A DNA stretch of 23,857 nucleotides from positions 1 through 23,857 of IMG/VR virus record IMGVR_UViG_3300045119_000194; one strand, 5' to 3'. Source of the DNA: a virus. Below the pieces are notes generated by a model, which had not been told where the DNA came from, searched no databases, and worked only from the letters and a program-made list of their open reading frames with translations. Positions 1 to 7,337 of the stretch are shown piece by piece; position 1 is the stretch's first letter; each line of letters opens with the position of its first letter. The translations under genes and the position numbers were made by a program.

Positions 1-11
1 GGATAGGGCGC

Positions 12-74
12 ATGGGCAGGATTGTCCTGCTCCTGATCCTGAGTGTTCCTGTTCCTGGTAGTGCACTGCGTTAA
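12..74 (+). CDS. Possible 20-residue leader peptide (doubtful)
   Basis: A short reading frame opens with ATG at 12 after a purine-rich GGATAGGG and stops at TAA 72-74. It would encode a basic start followed by a hydrophobic stretch (MGRIVLLLILSVPVPGSALR), which looks like a miniature signal peptide. Its DNA is dominated by five copies of TCCTG starting at 25, 31, 37, 47 and 53, so the hydrophobic leucine/valine run may simply be the translation of a DNA repeat. It lies directly upstream of the promoter of the next gene. It could equally be non-coding regulatory DNA. Confidence 0.2.
   Translation: MGRIVLLLILSVPVPGSALR
25..57 (+). repeat. Cluster of five TCCTG pentamers
   Basis: TCCTG begins at 25, 31, 37, 47 and 53, giving spacings of 6, 6, 10 and 6 bases. 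The cluster ends 28 bases before the -35 box of the candidate promoter at 85-114. Regular spacing just upstream of a promoter is compatible with a protein-binding array, but no known binding site is recognised. Confidence 0.4.
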
Positions 75-84
75 CAACTTTAGT

Positions 85-114
85 TTGGTGCACACCCTGC
101 GGTGGCTATACAAT
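85..114 (+). promoter_or_regulatory. Candidate promoter for a leaderless mRNA
   Basis: TTGGTG (85-90), an 18-base spacer and TACAAT (109-114) match a sigma-70-type promoter with the actinobacterial TANNNT -10 pattern. The -10 ends six bases before ATG 121, so transcription should start on or next to the A of the start codon. There is no Shine-Dalgarno sequence before that ATG, which fits a leaderless message. Two GTGCAC palindromes (61-66 and 88-93, the second over the -35) and GTTAAC (70-75) are possible operator pieces. Confidence 0.55.
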
Positions 115-120
115 ACCGGT

Positions 121-891
121 ATGGAGACCATCAAAGCAGGGCAGACCTTCCACATGTGGACCGCCCTCGAAGACCAGCGCTACCCCTTCACCCAGTCGAT
201 CAAAGTCGAATGCAAATGCGGCACCCGCCGCGAAGTCGGATGCCACAACCTACGGACCAACCGCAGCAAGTCCTGCGGCTGCCTCGTAGCGGAGATCGCC
301 AAGATCAGCGGCGCCAAAAGGGTCAAATACCCCGTCAACGTAGGCGACCGCTACGGGCGCCTCACCGTCACGGACATCCCCCACCGCGAAAGAGTCCTCT
401 GCGTATGCGACTGCGGCAACATCACCCAGACACGAGCCAGCTCCCTCTTCCGTAACCTCACCCGCTCCTGCGGATGCCTCCGCATCGAACAGTCCAGGAA
501 GATGGGCCGAGCGACAGCCATACGCGGCGGCGCCACCCGGCACACCCTGTACGGCACCTGGAAGCGCATCACCCGAGGGAACAAGCACCTCCACCGTCCC
601 TGGGCCGAAGACCACCTGCTGTTCATCAAGGAAGTAGAAGAAGAGATAGGTCCACGCCCCGGTCACCTCGCCTTCGTGATGAAAGACCCCACCCTCGGCT
701 ACATCCCCGGCAACATCACCTGGACAGCTCAGCCCAGCACCAAGATGGCCAAGCCGCTCACTGGGGAGCAGATCAGAGAGATCGCCGAGCTGGTCGAGAA
801 CGGCTTCGTCCAGTACGAGGTAGCCAAGGCGTACGACATCTCACCCTCACGTGTCAGCGCCATCTACAAGAAGCACCTGCTAGAGAAGTAG
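121..891 (+). CDS. Zinc-ribbon / HNH-relic / HTH DNA-binding protein
   Basis: This 256-residue protein has three parts. Residues about 25-125 hold two copies of a CxCG...SCGCL zinc-knuckle pattern, with a GxRYGRLTV segment between them, as in phage homing-endonuclease-like proteins. The middle part (LYGTWKRI, then a Trp/Phe segment, then GYIPGNITW) resembles the HNH family that reads LY.tWk...YGgRGI...W...F...GY.P.N..W. The YGGRGI core with its catalytic surroundings is missing, so nuclease activity is doubtful. The last 45 residues form a helix-turn-helix (LTGEQIREIAEL...VAKAYDISPSRVSAIYK). ATG 121 is preferred over an upstream ATG at 43 because a promoter lies between them. The likely role is DNA binding, perhaps regulation by a domesticated homing-endonuclease relative. 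The domain reading is by eye. Confidence 0.7.
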   Translation: METIKAGQTFHMWTALEDQRYPFTQSIKVECKCGTRREVGCHNLRTNRSKSCGCLVAEIAKISGAKRVKYPVNVGDRYGRLTVTDIPHRERVLCVCDCGNITQTRASSLFRNLTRSCGCLRIEQSRKMGRATAIRGGATRHTLYGTWKRITRGNKHLHRPWAEDHLLFIKEVEEEIGPRPGHLAFVMKDPTLGYIPGNITWTAQPSTKMAKPLTGEQIREIAELVENGFVQYEVAKAYDISPSRVSAIYKKHLLEK

Positions 892-898
892 CCGCCGA

Positions 899-923
899 GC
901 ACCCTACATAGGGGGGAGGGTGC
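899..923 (+). promoter_or_regulatory. Stem-loop over the ribosome site of the repeat protein
   Basis: GCACCCT (899-905) and AGGGTGC (917-923) are a perfect 7-bp inverted repeat. The purine-rich ribosome site GGGGGGAGGG (911-920) lies in the loop and the 3' arm, and GTG 925 follows one base after the stem. Folding would hide the ribosome site, so the hairpin may limit translation of the repeat protein. There is no U-tract, so it is not a typical terminator. Confidence 0.5.
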
Positions 924-924
924 C

Positions 925-2820
925 GTGGTCCGGCTTGGTCGTAGCCGTCCGGCCAGCAACTACAAGCTGGTCCGGCCGGTGGTGTTCCGGCAGTTCGCCG
1001 TCACCGTCTCAGCGAACGTCTCCACCACCACATCCGCTACCCGCCAGGTGGCGCACACCGTCAACGCGACCCCCCTCACTACTGCGGCAGTGTCACGGAG
1101 CATCCCCCGGGCCGTCACTGCTCCCGCAACGACCACCGCCACGGTGGTCCGCTCGGTTCCTAGGGCAGCGGCGGCGGCTGTCACCACCACGGCTGCTGTC
1201 ACCCGCTCTGTCGGGCACCTTGCTGTCACCGGCGCTGTCACCACCACTGCGGTGGCCCGCTCGGTTGCTCATCAGGTCGCTGCGCCGGTGTCCACTACCG
1301 CCAAGGTGGCGCGGCAGGTCCCTCGCACCGCCGCCTCTGGTGCTACCACCACTGCGGCGGTCACTCGTCAGGTGCCTCGGCTGGTCTCGGCCGGTGCGGT
1401 GTCCACTGCGGCTGTCACCCGCACGGTGACGCACAGCACGGCCTCTGTGGTGTCTGTCACGGCGGCCCTTGTCCGCACGGTGGCGCACAGCGCCGCTGCC
1501 GGTGTCACACTGACCGCCGCTGTCGTTGCGCACAAGGCGACTCTGCTCACTGTCGCCGCCTCTGTCACCACGGCTGTTGCTGTCGGCAGGGTGGTGTCTC
1601 ATGCGGTGGCGGTGGTCGCGGCCTCCGCTGCTGCGGTGTCCAGGGTGGTACCGCGTGCGGTGGCCGTGAGTGTCTCTGTCACGGCTCGTGCGTTGCGTAC
1701 CCTCAGCAAGGCGGTCTCCTCTTCGGTTGTCACCTCTGTGTCTGCTACCCGCGTGGTGGCCCATGGGGTGGCTGCTCCTGTTGTTGCCACGGTCTTGGCG
1801 GCCAGGGCTGTTACTCACGCGGTGACGGTCGGGGTTGTGTTGTCTGCCGTGGTCTTGAAGACCAAAGCCGTCTCGGTTGCGGTTGCGGCTGCTGTCTCTA
1901 CCGCTGTTGCGGTGGTGGCGACGCCTATCACCACGGTGATGCTCACGGTGGCTGCTTCTGTCTCGGTTACGGCTGGGCAGGCGCGTTCGGTGGGCAGGGT
2001 GGTCTCCGCGTTTGTGGAGATGGGGTTGACGTTTGTCAACAAGAACATCACCCACACCGTGGCAGCCGCTGTGAGCGTCCCTGCGGCTCTAGCACGCGGG
2101 GTTGGGCACCTGGTGCCAGCCGTGGCCGTTACGACCGTCACGGTGGCTCGTACGACCGCCAGAGCTGTCGCTGCTGGCGTGGCTGCCACCGCTGCGGCCA
2201 CCCGCACCGTCGGGCACACCGCAGCCACCTCGGTCAGCACCACCGTCACCGCCCTACGGGGTCTCACCAAAACCGTCACCACCACCATCAGCACCAGCAC
2301 CGCACAGGCACGCTCGGTAGGCCACGCCGCCCGCGCGACAGTGACAGTCCCGGCAGGTGTCAGCCGTCCTGTCACCACCCACATCGTCGCGCTCACAGCA
2401 GCCACCTACACGGCTGTACAGCGCTCGATACCGCGCACGGTCACCACGGCGGCAACCACCACGGCCCTGGCCGTGAGGACAAGCCTCCGCACCGTTGCAT
2501 CCACCGTTGTCACCACGGCCAGGGCAACCCGTCCACAGGTCACCCACACCGCCGCAGCCACCGTGACAGCGGGGGCCGCAGCGACCCGCGTCATCCCTCG
2601 GGTGGCAACAGCAACCGTCACCACTGCTGTAGCCGTGAGGAAGCTCGCCAGCCGCCTTGTCACTGTCACCACCAACGTCACCTTGACGGCGGCGGTAGCG
2701 GTAGGGGCGATCATCCCCAGCACGAGAGATGTCCTTGTGAGGGTGGGTCGCGCAATGACCCGCTGGCGGATAGGCAACCAGCAAGACCAGTGGACCATCG
2801 AGGAAGGACCAGGTAGATGA
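925..2820 (+). CDS. Giant 18-residue-repeat protein, putative structural/fibre protein
   Basis: This 631-residue protein starts at GTG 925 behind GGGGGGAGGG. From about residue 25 to 600 it consists of about thirty tandem units of 18 residues (range 17-22) with a consensus like AAxVTTTAAVTRSVxHxV: small residues and Thr/Ser/Val, then Arg, hydrophobic, His or Arg. Aromatic residues, Asp and Glu are almost absent from the repeats. The end changes to a non-repeat cap with Trp and charged residues (TRWRIGNQQDQWTI). No signal peptide or membrane segment is evident. The stop overlaps the next start as ATGA, so the two are probably co-translated. An extended virion fibre or beta-solenoid is my guess from the repeat pattern; I do not recognise a family. 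Codon endings shift from C to T and back along the gene. Confidence 0.75.
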   Translation: MVRLGRSRPASNYKLVRPVVFRQFAVTVSANVSTTTSATRQVAHTVNATPLTTAAVSRSIPRAVTAPATTTATVVRSVPRAAAAAVTTTAAVTRSVGHLAVTGAVTTTAVARSVAHQVAAPVSTTAKVARQVPRTAASGATTTAAVTRQVPRLVSAGAVSTAAVTRTVTHSTASVVSVTAALVRTVAHSAAAGVTLTAAVVAHKATLLTVAASVTTAVAVGRVVSHAVAVVAASAAAVSRVVPRAVAVSVSVTARALRTLSKAVSSSVVTSVSATRVVAHGVAAPVVATVLAARAVTHAVTVGVVLSAVVLKTKAVSVAVAAAVSTAVAVVATPITTVMLTVAASVSVTAGQARSVGRVVSAFVEMGLTFVNKNITHTVAAAVSVPAALARGVGHLVPAVAVTTVTVARTTARAVAAGVAATAAATRTVGHTAATSVSTTVTALRGLTKTVTTTISTSTAQARSVGHAARATVTVPAGVSRPVTTHIVALTAATYTAVQRSIPRTVTTAATTTALAVRTSLRTVASTVVTTARATRPQVTHTAAATVTAGAAATRVIPRVATATVTTAVAVRKLASRLVTVTTNVTLTAAVAVGAIIPSTRDVLVRVGRAMTRWRIGNQQDQWTIEEGPGR

Positions 2821-3137
2821 TCACCCGCTCCGTCCTCGACACCGAGTACCTCACGTACCCGGTGGCCTTCGTGATCGGCGGGACGGCACAGAACCCGACA
2901 GGCGACCCCGTTGCCTTCGCGTTCATGCCCAACCCCGCCAACACGAACCCCGGCGTAAGCGACTGGCACACCGGCCAATGGGTCACCAGCAGCATCGGCA
3001 CCTACGCGGCCCAGGTGCTGGTCGGTCCTTCGAACAGCGGCGTATCGCTGGCCGTGGGCCTGTACAACGTGTGGATCAGGATCACCGACAACCCCGAGGT
3101 ACCCATCCAACTGGTCGACCTCCTCAGCATCACCTAG
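2817..3137 (+). CDS. Small beta-rich phage structural protein
   Basis: The product has 106 residues and begins at an ATG overlapping the stop of the repeat protein by four bases. It is rich in predicted beta strands (YPVAFVIGG, VAFAFMP, YAAQVLVGP) and ends with YNVWIRITDNPEVPIQLVDLLSIT, a pattern seen in small actinophage virion proteins encoded near the packaging genes. The ATGA coupling suggests it is made together with the repeat protein and may cap or anchor it. No catalytic motif is visible. The structural role is inferred from context and fold type. Confidence 0.7.
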   Translation: MITRSVLDTEYLTYPVAFVIGGTAQNPTGDPVAFAFMPNPANTNPGVSDWHTGQWVTSSIGTYAAQVLVGPSNSGVSLAVGLYNVWIRITDNPEVPIQLVDLLSIT

Positions 3138-3146
3138 GCTCACGGC

Positions 3147-3269
3147 ATGAACAAGCCGAAGCCACCCAACGGCACCCTGGAAGACTGGATGCGCTACCGC
3201 GCCGAGCTGGCCCTGTGGGAGTACCTGAGCCGTGTTGCCCCGCTGCTGAAGGAGAACCGTTGTGGCTAG
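3147..3269 (+). CDS. 40-residue hypothetical protein
   Basis: ATG 3147 opens a 40-residue frame (begins MNKPKPPNGTLEDWMRYRAE, ends LLKENRCG) with a helical, Trp/Tyr-containing middle. It overlaps the next gene by eight bases, and the next ribosome site (AAGGAG) lies inside its end. There is no good ribosome site in front of it. Compact packing between neighbours and reasonable amino-acid composition support a real gene. Function is unknown. Confidence 0.5.
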   Translation: MNKPKPPNGTLEDWMRYRAELALWEYLSRVAPLLKENRCG

Positions 3270-3549
3270 TCCGCACTGGATTCATGAGGAGTCGCAGCAG
3301 CACGGCTGCCAGGCCACCGGCTGCCGGAACGCGGCAGTGCACCAGTGGCAGCGCGCAGCTACCGAGGCAGAGATTGAAGCGGAAGCCAACATTCAAGGGC
3401 CTTACGGTCAGGTATACCGCAACCCCGAAGGGCCACACCGCACTGCGGTGTTCGCCTGCCAGGACCACATCCTCGACATCGACAACATGGTGTACCCGCA
3501 CACCGCCCACTGCCCAGCCCCCGACCCCGGGTGCGAATGCTCTTGGTGA
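3262..3549 (+). CDS. Cys/His-rich small protein, probable zinc binding
   Basis: GTG 3262 follows AAGGAGAACC. The 95-residue product has metal-ligand-like pairs: HGCQATGC near residues 14-20, a central ACQDH segment, then HTAHC and a terminal CECSW. This spacing suggests one or two zinc sites. Proteins of this kind commonly precede terminase genes in actinophages, where their role is not established. It is the last gene before the promoter/palindrome region in front of the terminase. Confidence 0.65.
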   Translation: MASPHWIHEESQQHGCQATGCRNAAVHQWQRAATEAEIEAEANIQGPYGQVYRNPEGPHRTAVFACQDHILDIDNMVYPHTAHCPAPDPGCECSW

Positions 3550-3559
3550 ACCATCACAC

Positions 3560-3588
3560 TGGACCACTGATCAACACGTCGGTATGTT
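3560..3588 (+). promoter_or_regulatory. Candidate promoter for the terminase operon
   Basis: TGGACC (3560-3565), a 17-base spacer and TATGTT (3583-3588) form a plausible -35/-10 pair, with the -10 fitting TANNNT. The expected start is near 3595, inside the palindrome that follows. It lies in the 77-base gap ahead of the small terminase gene. The -35 match is only four of six bases. Confidence 0.4.
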
Positions 3589-3603
3589 TGGGTTACTAAC
3601 CCA
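3589..3603 (+). promoter_or_regulatory. 15-bp palindrome, candidate operator
   Basis: TGGGTTA-C-TAACCCA is a perfect palindrome of two 7-base arms around one base. It sits at the expected transcription start of the candidate promoter and 23 bases before the ATG of the small terminase gene. That position suits a repressor site. A single-base loop makes an RNA hairpin unlikely. Confidence 0.5.
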
Positions 3604-3626
3604 CACGCCTACCAAGGGGAGATCAC

Positions 3627-4115
3627 ATGGGCCAGCCCTTGGCGAAGCGCGCCTTCGCGGCACAACGCCGTGCACAAGCGATCGAGTACAAGCTCGCTGG
3701 CATGAGCTACCCGCAGATAGCCGACAAGCTGAACTACTCCGGTCCTGCCCATGCCGCACGCGACATCTGTGATGCCTTCGAGCAGGCCGTCATCGACAGG
3801 GACCACAACGTCGACGTCATGATCGAGGAGCAGATACAGATCCTCGACCGGATGCGCCGCTCCGCGTGGCCCGCAGCCGTGAAGGGCGACACCCGCTCCA
3901 TCGACATCGTCCTCAAGTGTGTCGACAGGGCCGTGAAGCTGCTGCGCCTCAGCCCGGAGGCACAGGTCAACGTGCAGGTGTTCACCGTCGATGCCATTGA
4001 GCGCCGCATCAACGAGCTTGATCGCCAGATTTCGCTGGAAGGTTCCCAGTATGAGTGGTCAGCCGACACCGCTGAGAGTCCACGAGCAGAAGCTCCTGGA
4101 GGAACTGAAGCGTAA
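3627..4115 (+). CDS. terS: Terminase small subunit
   Basis: The 162-residue product starts at ATG 3627 after AAGGGGAGATC. Residues about 8-50 form a helix-turn-helix (AIEYKLAGMSYPQIADKL, then an AARDICDAF helix), as in small terminases that recognise the packaging site. The middle is long alpha-helix suited to ring assembly, and the C terminus is acidic and flexible. It overlaps the large terminase gene by 65 bases in another frame. The role is DNA recognition and regulation of the packaging motor at the empty prohead. Position directly before the large terminase supports the call strongly. Confidence 0.85.
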   Translation: MGQPLAKRAFAAQRRAQAIEYKLAGMSYPQIADKLNYSGPAHAARDICDAFEQAVIDRDHNVDVMIEEQIQILDRMRRSAWPAAVKGDTRSIDIVLKCVDRAVKLLRLSPEAQVNVQVFTVDAIERRINELDRQISLEGSQYEWSADTAESPRAEAPGGTEA

Positions 4116-5604
4116 GGAACGCGCCCTCGCTATCATCCAGCGGGAGAAGCTCAAAAGCATCGACGTATTCAAAACCCTTGAGTACGTGCCCACCCCCCGC
4201 CAGGAGGCGTTCCACAACGCCACCGAGTACGACATCCTGTACGGCGGTGCCATGGGCGGCGGCAAGACCTTGGCGCTCCTCATGGAGGGCATCCGCTGCT
4301 GTGTCCGCTACCCGGGTATCCGGGTGGGTGCGTTCCGACGCACCTACGGTGAGCTGAAAGAGTCACTCCTTAAGGAGTTGGCCTCCTACGGGTACGCCAA
4401 CGCCCTAGGGGCGAAGTGGGCCGGTAGCGAGTTCGAGCTGCGGTTCCCCAACAAGTCCGTGATCATGTTCCGGTACGCCGAGAACATGGTCGACGCCAGC
4501 CGCCGTCAAGGTGCCGAGTTCCAGCTGTTGTTGTTCGACGAGCGCACCCTCACCCCGGCAGACGTACTCACGTTCCTGGAGTCCCGGCTGCGCTCCGGCG
4601 ACTCCGGTGTCCCCGTCATCGGTATCAGGTCCGCATCCAACCCCGGTGGCCCATCACACAGCGCAGCTAAGTCCCGGTACATCGAACCGACAGACTACGG
4701 CCAGAAGGTATCCATCGATGTCCGTGGCCGTACGGTCCGGTTCATCCCCAGCCGCCTCGCCGACAACCCTCACCTGAACGAGGAGTACCGCACCGACCTG
4801 CTCGGTTTCCCTGAGCAGCTGCGGAAGGCATACCTGGAAGGCAACTGGGATGTGTTCGAGGGGCAGATGTTCCCCGAGCTGTCCTACGACAGGCATGTCG
4901 TACAGCCCCTGGAGCTGCCATCCTCGTGGCGCCGGTACATGGGTATCGACTGGGGCTTCGCCGCCCCGTGGGCTGCCCTGTGGGGTGCCCTAGACCCTGA
5001 TGGCCGCTTGTGGATCTACCGCGAGATCTACCAGGCCGGTGTGGGCGAGACCGAGCAGGCCCGGCGTATCCGGGAGGCTGAGGAGCGGGACGAGCACATC
5101 TCTGGCCGGTTCGCCGATGACGCCATGTGGTCGGTGATGGGTGACGCGAAACCCATCTCGCAGGTGTACGCAGACAACGGTGTGCCCCTGGACAAGGCCG
5201 GGAAGGGCGCCGGTTCGCGTATCGCGGGCTGGCAGCGTATCCACTCGTTCATGGAAGAGTCAGCTCCTTGCCAGTACCACCAGGCGCAGGGCTGGGAGAC
5301 GTGTCCCAAGCTGCACATCTTCTCTCCGTGTATGAAGCTGTTCAAGGAGTTGGCGGATCTTCCGCACTCCCGCACCGGCAACCCCGAGGACTCCGACTCC
5401 AAGGCCATCGACCACGCCTGTGACGCGCTGCGGTACCTGACAGTGAACTTGGGTAACGACTCAAGGTTCCACTGGCCAGGCGAGGAGACTGTGGTCACGG
5501 AGATCGACCCGAACGCAACCAGCACCACCACACCGGATTACGGCTATCGCACTATCGGCGGGTTCCCCATCTTGGGTCCGTCTGGAGATCCTTGGGACCT
5601 GTAG
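4051..5604 (+). CDS. terL: Terminase large subunit (ATPase and nuclease)
   Basis: This 517-residue protein starts at ATG 4051, eight bases after GGAAGG; a start further upstream would only extend into the small-subunit gene. It carries Walker A GGAMGGGKT at residues 65-73, Walker B LLLFDE with D163 and E164, and the coupling motif ASNPGG downstream. The C-terminal RNase-H-type nuclease shows GIDWGF (D300), FADDAMW (D356, D357) and DHACDALRY (D454, D458). All parts of a working motor are present and the length is normal. It pumps DNA into the prohead through the portal and cuts the concatemer. Its start lies within the small subunit gene, which suggests coupled translation. Confidence 0.95.
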   Translation: MSGQPTPLRVHEQKLLEELKRKERALAIIQREKLKSIDVFKTLEYVPTPRQEAFHNATEYDILYGGAMGGGKTLALLMEGIRCCVRYPGIRVGAFRRTYGELKESLLKELASYGYANALGAKWAGSEFELRFPNKSVIMFRYAENMVDASRRQGAEFQLLLFDERTLTPADVLTFLESRLRSGDSGVPVIGIRSASNPGGPSHSAAKSRYIEPTDYGQKVSIDVRGRTVRFIPSRLADNPHLNEEYRTDLLGFPEQLRKAYLEGNWDVFEGQMFPELSYDRHVVQPLELPSSWRRYMGIDWGFAAPWAALWGALDPDGRLWIYREIYQAGVGETEQARRIREAEERDEHISGRFADDAMWSVMGDAKPISQVYADNGVPLDKAGKGAGSRIAGWQRIHSFMEESAPCQYHQAQGWETCPKLHIFSPCMKLFKELADLPHSRTGNPEDSDSKAIDHACDALRYLTVNLGNDSRFHWPGEETVVTEIDPNATSTTTPDYGYRTIGGFPILGPSGDPWDL

Positions 5605-5614
5605 AGGAGGCGCT

Positions 5615-7240
5615 GTGAGCCGGTGGTCGCGCCTTGTGGGCAAGAGAGCAGCGGTAGAAGAGGCCAAGTCACGGCCTGCGCCATCGGATAGCTCACTGAT
5701 GCCTGATGCCACCCCCAAGCAGGTTCGGCGTCGCGGCTACGAGTACGGTGTGCCGCTGACCACTGATATGCCGTCTTCGCAGATGGCGGCCAGTGCTGAG
5801 CGCCAGCAGATGTTGCAGCATCTGCACGACGCGTACCAGACGTGCACCTGGATGAGCAGCGCTATCGGGGTGATCTCCCGTACGGTCACGGCTGGCGGGT
5901 TGCAGATCGTCCCTGATGATGACATCCCCGAGGGTGAGATGCCCGAGGAGCCGGATGAGGTGCTGCGGCTGCGTCGGCTGATGAGGTTCACGAACCCCAC
6001 CGAGGACATCATCCAGCTGCTGCGGAACGTCATCACTGACTTGATGCTGTTCGGTGACTCGTACCTTGAGGTGATCACGCTGCTGGGTGAGCCGGTGGCG
6101 CTGTACCTGCTGGATGCCACCACCATGACTGTGCTGTCGGATGCGCACGGCGAGGTGGAGGGGTACCGGCAGGATGTGGATGGGTTGCGCACGGCCGAGT
6201 TCACCACTGATCAGGTGATCCACATCAGTCTGGATGCTCCTCGTGGCGGCCTGTACGGTGTGTCTCCGGCTCAGTTGGCGTTGTTGCCGACCACGGCGTG
6301 GATCTTCACGATGGCGACCATCCAGGAGACGTTCCGCCGTGGTGACCCGCCGCGTATGCACGTGGACTTGGCGCACTTTGAAGACAACGATGTGCAGCGG
6401 TGGCGTGAGCAGTACCAGGTGTACAACCTTGGGCCGAAAGCTGTCGGCAACCCGCTCATCACCACTGGCGGCGGCATGGTCCAGGTACTTGACCCGCGTA
6501 AGGTCACCGACTACCTGGATGCCGAGCGGGTACTGCGTGACCAAATCATTTCCGCATTCGGTGTGCCTCCGGCGAAGGTCGGCATCATTGAGACCGGCAA
6601 CATCGGCGGCGGCTCCGGTGAGGCACAGAACAAGTCGTTCCAGATCAACACGGTCATCCCAGTGGCGAACCTGCTGCTGGAGAAGCTGAACTACCACATC
6701 TTGAAGATGGGCTTCAGGATTCAGGGCTGGCACTTCGAGTTCTCCGAAGTTGACTTCCGTGACTCCATCACGGTGGAGCAGGTGCGTGAGCTCCGCCTGA
6801 AGTACGGCGCGTACAGCGTGAACGACTGGCGTGCCGAGCTTGGGAAGCAGCCGATCACCGGCGGTGACGTCAACATCGTCGACACCCGCGTGGGTATCGT
6901 CGCCTGGGAAGACATGGCAGCCATGTCTAAGGCTTCCATCGCTAACAAGGTCGCTCCGCTGTCCGCTGCCGGTGTCAACGACTACGTACCTGGCGTACCC
7001 GAGCCTGATGTGCTCCCGGCCACCCCGGCTTCGCCGCCGCCGGTACCGGACTTGCACCCCAAGCCGAAGAGGTCCCCTGAGGACTCCCCTGGGCTGAAGA
7101 AGGACGCCACCCAAGGCAAGCCACCCATCGAGAGCCTGTACGAGTCCGACAGGCGCTCCCTGGAGGCCGCCTGGGGCAAGGCGTACCGTGCACGCCGTAA
7201 GGAAGCCCTGAGGGCCCTCCCCGGGCCGGAGAAGGAGTAG
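5615..7240 (+). CDS. Portal protein
   Basis: The 541-residue product starts at GTG 5615, four bases after GAGGAGG and ten bases past the large terminase stop. The N-terminal half contains the HK97/SPP1-type portal features: an LMLFGDSYLEV strand, a VIHISLDAPRGGLYGVSPAQLAL segment (the yG.SpL-like signature of phage portals) and a following long helix. The C-terminal 100 residues are proline-rich and then basic. The portal forms the dodecameric ring at one capsid vertex, where the terminase docks and DNA enters and leaves. Order after the large terminase fits the standard head module. Confidence 0.92.
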   Translation: MSRWSRLVGKRAAVEEAKSRPAPSDSSLMPDATPKQVRRRGYEYGVPLTTDMPSSQMAASAERQQMLQHLHDAYQTCTWMSSAIGVISRTVTAGGLQIVPDDDIPEGEMPEEPDEVLRLRRLMRFTNPTEDIIQLLRNVITDLMLFGDSYLEVITLLGEPVALYLLDATTMTVLSDAHGEVEGYRQDVDGLRTAEFTTDQVIHISLDAPRGGLYGVSPAQLALLPTTAWIFTMATIQETFRRGDPPRMHVDLAHFEDNDVQRWREQYQVYNLGPKAVGNPLITTGGGMVQVLDPRKVTDYLDAERVLRDQIISAFGVPPAKVGIIETGNIGGGSGEAQNKSFQINTVIPVANLLLEKLNYHILKMGFRIQGWHFEFSEVDFRDSITVEQVRELRLKYGAYSVNDWRAELGKQPITGGDVNIVDTRVGIVAWEDMAAMSKASIANKVAPLSAAGVNDYVPGVPEPDVLPATPASPPPVPDLHPKPKRSPEDSPGLKKDATQGKPPIESLYESDRRSLEAAWGKAYRARRKEALRALPGPEKE

Positions 7241-7242
7241 CC

Positions 7243-7308
7243 ATGCCTAGCGGTCACCCGTTGCGGGCCCAAGACGTGACGTGCTTTATCCAAAAGGTCA
7301 TCGCATAG
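7243..7308 (+). CDS. Possible 21-residue peptide
   Basis: ATG 7243 follows GGAGAAGGAG with ideal spacing and opens a 21-residue frame (starts MPSGHPLRAQDV, ends KVIA) before TAG 7306-7308. A small hairpin, AGCCC-TGAG-GGGCT (7307-7320), begins on the stop codon. The strong ribosome site is the main support; the frame is too short to judge by composition. It could be a leader peptide for the next gene. Confidence 0.35.
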   Translation: MPSGHPLRAQDVTCFIQKVIA

Positions 7309-7337
7309 CCCTGAGGGGCTGACGAAAGGAAACCCCT

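Noticed and set aside
43-120. N-terminal extension of the first gene from ATG 43
   Set aside because: A good promoter lies inside this stretch and the extension has no ribosome site; ATG 121 fits a leaderless start.
1093-2055. 320-codon minus-strand frame rich in Arg, His and Asp
   Set aside because: Shadow of the repeat protein, unusual composition, no start signals.
925-2820. CRISPR-like or other non-coding repeat array
   Set aside because: The repeats are divergent at DNA level, contiguous without spacers, stay in frame and encode a consistent 18-residue protein repeat.
5693-7114. 473-codon minus-strand frame
   Set aside because: Mirror of the portal gene with His/Arg/Gln-rich composition and no motif.
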